Shown: positions 1 to 10,024 of the stretch, piece by piece | How the letters are laid out: each line of letters opens with the position of its first letter | Position numbering within the stretch: the first letter of the stretch is position 1 | NCBI GenBank assembly: GCA_003427395.1 | Contig: BFEA01000364.1 | Coordinates: 82,340-141,200, forward strand | Length of the DNA: 58,861 nucleotides | Direction of reading: 5' to 3' | Source of the DNA: Chara braunii | Taxonomy: Eukaryota; Streptophyta; Charophyceae; Charales; Characeae | Program-made: the position numbers and the translations under genes | The notes under the pieces: generated by a model | Told to the model about the DNA's origin: nothing | Database searches by the model: none | Seen by the model: the letters and a program-made list of their open reading frames with translations, nothing else

Positions 1-151
1 TTTTTTTTTTTTTTTTTTTTTTTTTTGCTTTTCCGTACGGGGGCGTACAAGACGTATAGGTTTCCGTACAGGTTCCCGTACACATCCCGTATAGAAATAA
101 CCTGTATGTTTCGTACGGTAAGCCCCCGTACGTGTACTCTATGCAACGTAG
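1..151. mobile_element. Right end of a hAT-like MITE (371-bp family), cut by window edge
   Basis: A run of 26 T is followed by a GC-rich arm full of short palindromes of the type CCGTACGG/CGTAC, and the arm ends in ACGTAG at 146-151. The 371-bp element at 2373-2743 ends in the same ACGTAG. The sister copies of this locus (16240-16275 and 38490-38520) run straight through without the arm, so it is an insertion. The next bases, 152-159 (CACACACA), could be the 8-bp target duplication, but the left copy lies outside the window. Family membership is inferred from the terminus, the homopolymer beside the arm and the palindromic arm. Confidence 0.5.
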
Positions 152-956
152 CACACACACACACGCACATATACAGTACGACACAGAACACACAACGCGA
201 GAACACTCCTGGTCCCTTAGTAGCCATCCCATAACTCTTCGATGCGGAGATCGGATAGGCGTCGCGCGCGAGACTTAGTATAAAACCGCGCGGTCACAGG
301 GCTAACTCATATCGACTCGCAATGCAAGCGTACGCAAGCGATCACAATGATGGCGTATTATGTAGTACCCATACTCGTGCGCTCCTCGTTAATCTCGAGG
401 GTCGAGTTCGCACATTCAAGTGTCGACTGACACGCGCCTTGAGGGGCTGATCTCTCGACGCTGGATAACTGCCAAGTGCAGTTGAGAACCACAACATCTT
501 CTACCCCCTGCGGAAAATGGGTGGTACACAGGTTCATACCTGTGGTGGTAATCGTCTCTTATTGCCCTGGAGACAAACTCCTTCATCTAGGGTCTGGAGA
601 AAAATCAAGGGGTTCGATTTTGACGGCTGCCACGAACTACAACGTCCAACTATAAAAACTCTAAAAAGCAAAGGATAGAAGGGACAAATCCCATTTCCCT
701 TAAGAACATAATCTGGTTAACCCTTACACATGGTCTCAGTAGGTCGTGCGAAACACTCGAGACAAATATATATTCACATATATCGAGGGTTTTAAATATG
801 TGACGATCGCTTCTCACAATCATAGTGAGTATCCACTTAACCATATATATATGTATGTGAGCGCAGACAATCAAATCTAAAGTCAAAATCTCCAAACATG
901 TCTGCAATCACATCACAGAGTCAAACAAGGAATTCATGCACTACAAGGAGTCAACT
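152..956. repeat. Tail of an internal (I) block of the tandem array
   Basis: This stretch matches 16266-17045, 38510-39290 and 39765-40475 at high identity. It is the end of an I block whose body lies left of the window. It holds no credible coding frame. Recognisable landmarks are a TATAAAA followed by the palindrome CCGCGCGG near 278-292, and a degraded copy of the CGACACT-CA-AGTGTCG palindrome near 410-425, which is intact near 16510 and 39990. The ends are approximate. Confidence 0.7.
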
Positions 957-1469
957 TTAACCAACCCCTATACTCATACCCATCGCTTTACCCATGAAAG
1001 CCCCAGCCTCCTGTCCAACCAACCATAATTAAATACTCAGTACCTTTGTTGAATGGCCATTCAATAAAAGTCTGATTGAAACCTTAACAAAACAAGGAAA
1101 TCACCAGGGCTAAAACCTTTTTAGGTTGAGTATTGAGGATGAATTAGAGTTGAGTCATAAACCAACTAATCGGCAACTGACCTGTTATCAATGATAACAG
1201 AAAATGATCCTCAAGGGATCTAGTCCAAGTCCTAAATCAAATCGATCACGCTGGCCTGTAACACAAGACATGTCAATTCCCAAGACTAAACCTATAAGTT
1301 CCTGGGAAACAATTCTCATATCATGATCTCACCCAGCTCCTTCTAGTTAACTATGCCTAAGTCTACCTCTAAGTCAGTGCCCAAAGAAAGGTAGACTCAC
1401 GGCAGAACATTCCCCATTCAGAGTGGATCATTAGAGTCGCTACCTGTCAAAATAAAATCTATCTCCTCT

Positions 1470-2040
1470 AAACTAAGAAAATTTCTGCAGCGCTTCCCGT
1501 AGGAAAAATGTCGTTTCAAAATTTATATCAGCCTAAATATAAAAACAAAAATAATATTCAACTTTTCAAAGTAAAATTTTGTCTAACTCCCTGAATTAGC
1601 AAAAAATTGAGCAACACTCCCTTTAGAAAATGAGACTTCCCAGATTTTTACCAAGCCATATAAACGTTAGACAAGTTGAACTTTGAAAAGTCAAAAGTTG
1701 ACTAATTCCTTGGATTTGCAGAAATTTCGGCAGCGCTTCCCATAAAGAAAGTGTTTTTCCAAGATTTATACAAAGCTAAGTTCAAAATCTAAATGACTTT
1801 GACTTCTCAAAGTCTAATTTTGTCTAACTCCTTGAATTAGCAAAAATTTGGGCAGCACTCATTTTAGAAAAGAGGGTTTTCCAGATTTTTACTGAGCCAA
1901 AAAGTTTGAAAAATTGGACCTTGAAATGACAAAATCTAACTAACTCCTTGGTTTTGTAGAAATTTCGGCAGCGCTTCCCATAGAGAAAGTGACTCACCAA
2001 GATTTATACAAAACCAAGTATAATAAAAGGTCCCATAAAA
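1470..2040. repeat. Tandem repeat, about 120-bp units in two alternating types
   Basis: Five imperfect units are recognisable by their cores near 1484, 1609, 1731, 1851 and 1966. Cores of the type CGGCAGCGCTTCCC alternate with GGGCAGCACTCCC, so the true repeating unit is a dimer of about 240 bp. Each unit also carries a CTAACTCC..GAATTAGCA or TTGGATTTGCAGAAATTT lead-in and an AAGATTTATAC-like tail. R copies 2 and 4 have seven cores and copies 1 and 3 have five, a difference of exactly one dimer. Hypervariable tandem repeats are known near the ends of plant LTR retrotransposons, and this may be one. Confidence 0.75.
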
Positions 2041-2304
2041 TGCAGAATTTGATCTAAGTAAAATAAACTTGGCTCAGAAAATGCAGGAATTGAAACTAAC
2101 TCCTATGGCTCTAGCATGTGGCACGCAATTAAAGCAACTACCTATCAAACTTAAACTCAGACTAAGTAGTGGCCCCTCTCGGTCACATGCAGGCCAAACC
2201 ACAAAGGTAAGCACTCTCACCATCCCCAAAGTCAGATTACAAAACAATAGTTCATAGTCTTTCAATGATTTATCCCTTCATCCCCAACTTACATAAGGCA
2301 TAAC

Positions 2305-3410
2305 GCTAGACCACCCAAACTTATGGAACATGTCTAGCTCAGTCATGGAATATACAGAAACATAGGGCACAACTGCGTAGCACGCCGAACGTGTTCGCAC
2401 CCCTTTACGTTCGGGCGTGTTCGCGTGTTCGCGCGAACAGCTTGCGAACATGTTCGCGCGAACATAATGTTTTTTCTGTAGAAAAAAAAATAAAAATAAA
2501 AAATTTCAGTTTTTGAATTTTAACTCATGATTATCTACGAATTTGAACATGACTCCAAGGCAAACGTTATTTGTATTGTTGTTTTACATAACATATATTT
2601 TTTTTCAGATTTTTCTGAGAACTGTTTGTTCTTTTTTTATTTTAACATTTTTTATGTTCGAGTTCGAAGGGTTTTGGGCTCTTGTTCGCGTTCGGGCGAA
2701 CATGTTCGCGTTCGCCTCTGAACGCTAACACGGTGCTACGTAGGGGCACAACAACTTTTCTCTTCTTAGGGCATGTGACTAGGCCACCCTAGTCGCCGTG
2801 AACTGTTTAAATATCCAAACTTTATATATTTATCTGCCCTTAGTCTTTTGAGGTAGCATATAACTGAGTCGATCATCTTCAGCTCAAGACTCAGTCTGCC
2901 CCTTCGTACCCCAATTTTATTCTTAATTTATAATCTCTTCAGTTGGTGATAGGCTATAGTCAGACCACCCAAACTTATGGAACCCTGTCTTCCTAGCCTC
3001 TTCATAGATAATATAATAATAGAGTATAACCAATTTAAAACCTTCTGGCTCCAGCATGTGCGAGGCGCTAGACCAAGACCACCAAACTTATGGAACATGT
3101 CTTGGTCCTTAGCCTAGTTCATCTCTCTCTAAACCCAACCAGGAAGAGGTTGAGCCACCCAAACTTATGGAACATGCTGCAACCTCCTCGTTCAAGAACT
3201 AATGAAACTTACAAAAAACCAGAGTAAACAAGGCGACCAAGCCACCCAAACTTATGGAACATGCTTGGTCCCTGAAAGTCATCTACAGTCATCCCTCACG
3301 GTCAGAGTAACCAGACCACCCAAACTTATGGAACATGTCTGGTCCTTCACACAATCCAAAAATAAACATAGCACTGAGTCTTCTAAATCTTATGGAACTA
3401 GCCCAGCCTT
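2305..3410. repeat. Hairpin array, R copy 1 (shared loop, different stems)
   Basis: The sequence core ACTTATGGAACATG, preceded by CCACCCAA, recurs within a 22-base loop at about 2311, 2964, 3079, 3155, 3243 and 3316, with a decayed copy near 3385. Each loop is flanked by a different pair of complementary arms. Examples are GCTAGA/TCTAGC (2305-2310 with 2333-2338), GACCAAGA/TCTTGGTC (3071-3078 with 3100-3107), GACCAAGC/GCTTGGTC (3235-3242 with 3263-3270) and ACCAGA/TCTGGT (3310-3315 with 3338-3343). A shortened hairpin, GACTAGG-CCAC-CCTAGTC, sits near 2778. The loop is constant and the stems differ, which is the opposite of an ordinary diverged tandem repeat. A 371-bp transposon interrupts the array. 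Function is unknown. Confidence 0.85.
2373..2743. mobile_element. 371-bp hAT-like MITE, GTTCGCG-arm type
   Basis: The element is flanked by a perfect 8-bp duplication, GGGCACAA, at 2365-2372 and 2744-2751. The empty site is visible in R copies 2 (near 18700) and 4 (near 48767). The termini are CTGCGTAGCAC and GTGCTACGTAG, an 11-bp inverted repeat with one mismatch. Both arms are packed with palindromic words such as GTTCGCGCGAAC. The AT-rich middle (about 2465-2630) is homologous, in inverted orientation, to the middle of the element at 31964-32335, but the arms are not. The 8-bp duplication fits the hAT superfamily. There is no coding capacity. Confidence 0.85.
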
Positions 3411-5726
3411 TGGTTGACTCAGTCAAACATATGCAATATTGTCTTTCTTCCATCCTTCCCCGAGATGCAACCCCACAATTTCGTTTCAGTCAAACAACAA
3501 AACTAAAACTGACATTGCGCATACATTCCTTTAATTAGTCTGGTTGTGTCCTGAAAGTCAAACTGAAAGTCAAAGTAGGGATGCATGCAGCATACTCAGT
3601 CAAGACGAAACAGGGAATACAGATAGGGCTTATACTGGGTTTATAAAAGAAAGCAATGGTTACCTTTCAGTTCCCTGCCTCCAGAACTCCTCCTCAGTTC
3701 CGGCAGAGCTCCCACACTCGGTAGGGTAACCTCCCATGTAGGCCTTGCTGCGGTCTTACGGATTGTACACCTCCTGCCGCCTTCCTCTCAGATCAGGACT
3801 AGACTTAGAGTAAGAGAGATAGAAAGAGCGGTTTTCAGACACTCGAGATAGAAGAGAGGAACAGACTCAACTCCCAGGAGAGGGTCTTCTTGCCTTGATA
3901 CTCCTGAGGGCCCCGCAATGGCAGCCAGAACACGTGCCTCAGCTTAGTCAGACAAGGTCAAATCGTATGCTGTTAACTCCTCAACAACCTCTCAATTCGT
4001 GTTCATAACCCCCCCTCCCCCTTTCTAACAGGCTAGGTCACTCCGCCGCGCTATAGTAACCATACGCCGTTGTCATGCTTGAGCAAGTTGTTGCCGATAC
4101 TGCGTGCTTAGCAACCATCCAAAATAGCGTACACCTACTCGACAACCCAACAATCTAAAACAGCTTGCTGACACGCATGCCCAACAGCCATGTGTTCCAT
4201 CACAGCGACAGCAAAATAAAATGCAGTCGTAAGTGAAGCTCGCATAGCCAATCACAAGAATGCAGCCGTCCTAGGCTTGTCCTCCAATGTCAGTGCGAGC
4301 CACGTAAGGGGAAGAAAATACAGTCGACAACTCCCCCCTTTTATTTGCAGCTTAATCACGACTTCCTTAAATCACCCCGCTGCTTCTTCTGACCATCCTA
4401 TCATTACGCAGCCTAGAAGGGTAACGTCCAAAACCCAGCAAGGCCCACCTGAACGCTGCACATACCACAAGCATATGTATAAGCAATATGCAAGAAATCT
4501 CAGCGATCACGCTGTGCACAGCAAGTACGTCGCTAGCCTCGGCAGGTCAAACTTTGTGGGATCAACCACAAACATAATAACTGCAGGTAACAAGCGCGAG
4601 GCAGCAGTCGGATGTTCGTTGCAGCAGTGCATCGCGATCCCAACCATTCATCACACCATCAACATCCATGGAGTTGTCCACGACACCCATTAGCGGGGCC
4701 GGGACAACAGGCTTATGGATTGGAATAGTAGCAGCGTAACCGATCACAGTCCCCTTCGCACCAGCAACAACGTGACTCGTAATGATCTTCTCCAGCGGTA
4801 GTACAATAAATAAATGCCTCCTCTCTGTTCGGGCGGTAGGAATGCACTCATAGTTTGTCTGCTAGGAATCCAAATGCTGAATCCGACTGTCAATCATACT
4901 CTTACAACCACCAAGATGTGTATCCTGAGGTGTCCGATCTCTGAGCAGTAAACTCTCGGCAATATCGACCGCGGCCCTTTTCTCGCCAGTGCCAGTCCCC
5001 GTTACTGGCCTCACGCTACTTTTGTCGACAAGATGAGCAGACACGAATCTACCGCCAGAACGGGGGAGTATACATCATCTGTTCATAACCAAGTACGCAG
5101 AGGGAAACAAAGAGACCGTCTGCATAGATGGAATGAGCATCGCATGTGTCAACAGGTAAGTCTCCAAATCCGCATTTGTTCTCAGCTACTTCGATCGTTT
5201 GGGTGAGTAGACTCATAGCAAATCTACCCCCGGAAAACGACTAGGTGCATTGTCACCTTTTAACTTCTCACCGGGGCGCAACTTCTATTGTTCGTCGCTC
5301 AAAGTCCAGCCAACGATCTATAAATTGGGCCTACCGTTGGATTCGCCCATTGCGAAAACCCCGGAAATGCCTCTCTCTCTACTAGTTTCCACTCTTAATC
5401 GGCTATGGTTTACACTCGCCCCCCCGTTTGTGCTCCTCATTTCCTCCATAGCTCCATGCGAACTCTTTCTTCATTAACTTCAAATCTACTAAATCTTAAT
5501 TAAATCTAACTACGAAATCGGGGTCGCCAAGGCTGGAAACCCCCGGTTTGGGTCCTCCCTCGCCCATTTTCGTCAAGGAACGGGCGGAATCGACGGTTTT
5601 ATCCTCATTCCTTCCTTACTTCTCGCCACCTCTGGGCACGTAGTTTTCCTCCTAACTCCGTTTCTATTAATCTCTATTCAAACTAACTCCCCCATCGCTT
5701 TCGCCCTCTTTCAAAACCCCTGTCTA
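3411..5726. other. R copy 1, non-coding stretch after the hairpin array
   Basis: The sequence is colinear with 19366-21465, 42520-44690 (diverged) and 49429-51390. Short open frames here are interrupted in the sister copies and show no recognisable domain, so I call no gene. From 5505 the stretch matches 22738 onward, which marks where a Helitron fragment sits in copy 2. Confidence 0.6.
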
Positions 5727-6247
5727 CAACAGAAAAAATTTCCAAACTTAAATAATCATTCTATAGTAAAATTACATTCTAAATTTTAAATTTTCATTCC
5801 ATTTTAAAAAATGTCATTCCAATTTTAAATTTTTTTGTCTTACTTGAAAACTTTCCTTCGAAGAATGGGGTATCCCTTCTTATTTGAACTGCATGCTAGA
5901 GATGGAATGGAAGTCTCGATGAGTTCATGAAATATTTTAATTAGAGTCTCATTCTAAGTAAGGATTTTCAGTGATAAATAGGTTGATCCAATATAAATTA
6001 GAAGATATTTGTTATAGTAGAATGAAAGTTTAATTAAAACATTTCATAAACTCATCCAGACTTTCATTCCATCTTGAACAAATAGATGTAGTTGGAAGGG
6101 AAAGTTCATATTTAGACGGGAACTTATCAAATAAAATTAAAAATTTTAAAATTGGACGAACATCAGAATGATAATTTATAAATATGAAGGATTTTTTTTT
6201 TATGAAATGTTTTTTCAACTTTCATTTCTCGTGCGAATTTTCTTTTG
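5727..6247 (-). mobile_element. 521-bp fold-back MITE, copy a (inverted)
   Basis: The element is the same, in reverse, as 14270-14793 and 55992-56512. The sister R copy 2 has an empty site (near 22963: GTCTAGCC), and comparison gives a 2-bp TA duplication at 5725-5726 and 6248-6249. Ends begin CAACAGAAAA and finish CTTTTG. Inside is a long inverted pair centred on ATGGAATGAAAGT...ACTTTCATTCCAT, so the element can fold back. It has no coding capacity. A TA duplication would suit Tc1/mariner-type elements, but the other copies show TT and AA. Confidence 0.8.
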
Positions 6248-7539
6248 TAGCCTTTTCATCCACCCGATTCTATGGGGAATCGAGCAAGCCCTTCTCCCTT
6301 TTCTACCATAGCTGGCTTTCGCCATCTCCTTCCAACCTCTTTCTCTTCTGACCACTCGTACATTAACTTTAGTTTTATTCTAACTACCATTTCGGGATCG
6401 CTCACCCTCAAAACTCCCAGATCTATCTTCTACTCTCCTAAATATGTGAGGTATCGCAGGATTTACCTTCTTCTTACTGCGCCCAGGCTCTTCGTAGACC
6501 CGAAACGTGCTCAAGGTGAACTGAGCCCTGGTGCCGCCCTCGATGACAGTACCAAATATTCAAATGAAAACTTTAAAAGTTGAGGCGGGGGGAAGGCTCC
6601 ATAAGCCAACTACGCACTCAGCACGGCTGCGCAGCTCCTCCTTGTGTCCTGGGTTGCGGACTGCCCCCTCGGGCCCAGACGGCATGCACACTCCAGCGTT
6701 TCTTGCGGAAGTCAACGATTGGCGGACGACACCCTCGCCAAAGGTCCCCGTCTTTGAGATTATTTCCGGCTCGTATGCACGACAATTTTCCCCCCGGCCT
6801 AGACATCCCGAACACTTAAGGATCCGTAGGTCAACCTAAAAAGACCTCGACCGCCGTGACGACCACCAAATCCAGCACCGCGTCTGCGTCGAGTTACGCT
6901 TGAGCAAGATAATAATAATACAACAGTAAATAATAAAAATATTTAGAAACTTTCAATCGTCAGAATACGACGAACGAGGGAAAGGAACCGCTAGTACCGT
7001 TTCAGCGCTGCCATCGACAAAACCAAGGGGAATAGCCCCGTCGGGCCCTCAACCCATCGCTCCGTTTGCGCCATTCTGATCCCCACGTCGTCGTCGCTCG
7101 GTCTCGTTCCCTGCATCTCTTTGACGAAAGTCTGACGCCGTAGCCGGTAATGCTAGGCCCAAGTCTAAGTCTAGCTCTGACGGACACATGAAATAACCCA
7201 ATACTGCACGACACACTGACCTACGAAAATGATCTCAAAATCACATGGTTGTCGATGTCGTCCTTCGTACGTATGCACAGGTCATAGGCAAGCATATCAA
7301 CCAACGAGACAATTTTTTTTTAATCCTAGCTTAGTCAGGAGTAAGAATCTTGTCAGCGACTACTCCGACTCTCTCAGTCATCAACAAAAAATAAAAGATC
7401 ACTCGCGCCTCAAACCCGCACGCCCACACACTCTTTATTCTGGTCAACCATCAGCCGTATAAACAGCGGAGACTGCCGCGTCTCGCGCAGTATACTTTCT
7501 TTGAACTAAACCTATTTTTTGTCTCTTGCAAAAACCAGG
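6248..7539. other. R copy 1, terminal third, non-coding
   Basis: This stretch is colinear with 22963-23940 plus 29751-30495 and with 51390-52354. In copy 4 the part before about 6593 is deleted. It contains an AT-rich patch near 6905-6950 and no supported gene. Confidence 0.6.
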
Positions 7540-7565
7540 GCGAATACCTTTGTAAGGGTATTCGC
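7540..7565. repeat. Hairpin at R block terminus, copy 1
   Basis: GCGAATACC and GGTATTCGC arms surround a short loop (TTTGTAAG here), lying exactly where homology between R blocks ends. The same hairpin is at 30496-30521, 47064-47089 and 52355-52380. On the minus strand it is the very start of the putative LTR. Confidence 0.8.
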
Positions 7566-7728
7566 GCCGACAGCTTACCGGACCAGATTAAGCGACGCCC
7601 CTGTCGCTTCGCAAAATCGAAAAACTATAAATCCATCAATAACTCAAAATGCTAACGAGAAAGGAACCAGTCTGATTAGCCGACAGACTCAGGGTTGAGA
7701 CCTCCAACAATCCAAGCCCTTACAACTA

Positions 7729-7808
7729 TATGCTGCCAGGATTCTAACCTGGGTCTCCATTGTCCCACGCTAGGACGCAGGTGTACTGGACATACGTACT
7801 ACAACATA
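7729..7808 (-). ncRNA. tRNA-shaped 80-nt sequence, I copy 1
   Basis: On the minus strand TATGTTG (7808-7802) pairs with CAGCATA (7735-7729) in a 7-bp acceptor-like stem with one G-U pair. A T-arm-like hairpin, CCAGG-TTAGAAT-CCTGG, follows with exactly tRNA spacing (no bases between). TA and a GTAC/GTAC D-like stem come right after the first strand. TTAGAAT resembles the T-loop/B-box TTCGAAT. The anticodon arm is poor and the 29-nt middle is too long for a class I tRNA, so this is a tRNA-derived relic or mimic and not a working tRNA. Its counterpart is at 30684-30763. Confidence 0.5.
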
Positions 7809-10024
7809 AGTTTCAGCGGCCCCTCTCAACTGTCCTCTCCCCTTCATCCTAGACAAACGCCGGTTTCTCATTAAGTGTCCTTAGTCTTTACCCTGCGAGC
7901 AGGGCCATAACTAAGGACGTGGGCCCTAACCGAGACCTTAGAAGGCACTGTCGCCTCCTTCCAATAATTCTCACAATCAAACATATATATATATATATAT
8001 GAATCTTATCTTAACACACCTTCTGCAGTCTAGTACAGGAAGGATAGGTCTCCATCTTGGCCCACCATAGTCTGGGTGATCGTACCAGATCTACGGCCTA
8101 CCACGCTTGTTATTTTAGCGGTAGTGCCCTCGCAGGTTGCGCCACGATAGGCTTTTTCTCCTGATACGCATTCAATGAGGACTCAAAAAAGACTCGACTC
8201 TTATCCCACGTCATCCCACGACAGGGAAAACCCTCTAGGGTGGCCACACCCCTTAAGTCTTTACCCGTTTTGGCGAGACGTGGGCCCGCTCTCAAGTTGC
8301 GCCGATCAGCAGCCGATACTAGGGGTTGCGCCCTAGTGATGCTAAACTTTACCGTTAGCTTCGTATTCTCATAAATGCCCAAGATTTAGCACAAGCGGAT
8401 GGACGGTGTGTCGCAACAATACAGGCCTATTGCGGGACAACGCAAAGGTTTGTCACACATAAAAGGCATTTACCTGTCCTCTGAGGATCAACACAGAGAG
8501 AACACGGCAGCCTCTTCACTATCACAAAACAGAATCATCACCAGGTCCGCAAGGTCCTGACCTCCTCACTTGATCATGGCCAGAAGACCACACATCATGA
8601 AACGTCTCCCGATGAAGCTTTTTGCGACCTTTTAAAATTTTACCAATGACCAAGCAAAAATGTGGTCCTCCTCGTCAGACTTTATCGTTTAAAACCAACT
8701 TACCATGCCATTGGATCTATTCACCCCCTTTCATATAAAGGACGTCACACTCAATAGGTCTCCAGTCTTCCCTTCTTTGTCTAGGATGAACTATCGCGTG
8801 GCCTTTCATTAAAACATTTTCCCTCCCTGAAGATGAGCTTCCCAATAAGCAAAAGACTGCCTTCCCACAAAAGGCGTCTCTACGGTAACCATAAAACAAC
8901 TCAAACTGAGAGACCAACTTATGGGTCCTCATCATAACTCAACAATAAACATTTGGCATGACAACCATTCCGAATCGAGTTTCAAAGACTCATAAATCTC
9001 TTATGATTCTCACAATTTTCATAAAACAGACTGCACTCCCTCTCCATATACACGGCCCTCTCACCCGCCCGTGGGCAGACCGCACGAGTATACTGAAGAG
9101 TAGACAGTTTATATTTATTCACATTCAAGAAATACACAACACATGAGATGTTTCTCATACATCTCTCTCACAAAACCATCATACATTAGGATAAAACCAC
9201 ACATGCGAGAGTGATTGTGATCGTCACATATAAGGGAATAGTCTTAGACAAAATCTCAACTCAATATACACTCAGGCGTATAGTATCCCAACTCAAAAGC
9301 TAACTAAGATGGTCTTGAATTGCCTATATACACGTAGAGTTGAACAATCTCAACTCAAACAGGCACCAGTATAACACACAAAAATTGCGACCTCCCTTAC
9401 AAGAGCTAAAACTGAAACAGTCTTGATCACGACGTAATCACATCCCTCAAATCGGAGGGATCCTAAGTAATTCAGGACATACGCAAATATCCAAGAAAGG
9501 TAAGACTTAGACATCATTTGTACCCAAGTCTTTACAACTACACTTCTAGGTTAGAGAGTCTACCCCCCGCACGTTGAGGTCTCGTCCTAATTCTCTCATA
9601 CCTCTTACATATGTACAACCATCTGGATCTAAACACGAAGTAGGCCCCATATCCCCTTCTCCCAATGACATGTCTAGTGGAGTAGATTTTCATTTTGTAA
9701 CAATGTCCTTAAGACTACTCCTTGCTCTATCCACTTCGGAGACACTCCAATACTCGATTTGAGACAGTCCTAACATACCCCATGTATATAGCTGTTCCAT
9801 TGGGGTTCCTCCCACCTACAACTCGGGTTGTCTTACCGGACCATTATTACAAAAGCCTTTCCCTTTGTACCCTGTGCCTATTTACCGCAGCTATATAATT
9901 GAGATTTCTTCCTTATGCTTGTAGTGTACTCAAATCTTCAGGCCCTTCTCACGCGAACCCTTCTTCTCCACAATTACATTCAAGAGGAAGTGCTCGATGC
10001 TCCATCTCGCCGCAAAACTTCTTT
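7809..10024. other. I copy 1, non-coding stretch
   Basis: The sequence is colinear with 30764-33348, except that the 372-bp element at 31964-32335 is absent here. A short (AT)n lies near 7982-8000. I see no supported gene or RNA in the remainder. Confidence 0.6.

Larger units (their letters stand above)
957..7566 (-). repeat. R block copy 1 (putative LTR of a minus-strand element)
   Basis: This long direct repeat is shared with 17046-30525, 40476-47091 and 47092-52385. Read on the minus strand it starts at TGTCGGCGCGAATACCC (7566) and ends near GTTGACTCC (957). The start is TG, but the end is not the usual CA. No clear primer-binding site or polypurine tract is visible next to it, so the LTR label is an inference from its arrangement around gag-bearing internal blocks. 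This copy carries a 371-bp element (2373-2743) and a 521-bp element (5727-6247). It lacks about 430 bp that copy 2 has at 23200-23630. Confidence 0.6.

Noticed and set aside
2305-3410. CRISPR-like array
   Set aside because: The 22-base repeat has irregular spacing (about 73 to several hundred bases), every copy has its own complementary flanks, and the context is a eukaryotic retroelement.
2305-3410. Integron attC-like sites or hammerhead ribozymes
   Set aside because: The constant part is the loop and the variable part is the stem. There are no attC core boxes and no CUGAUGA/GAAA hammerhead core.
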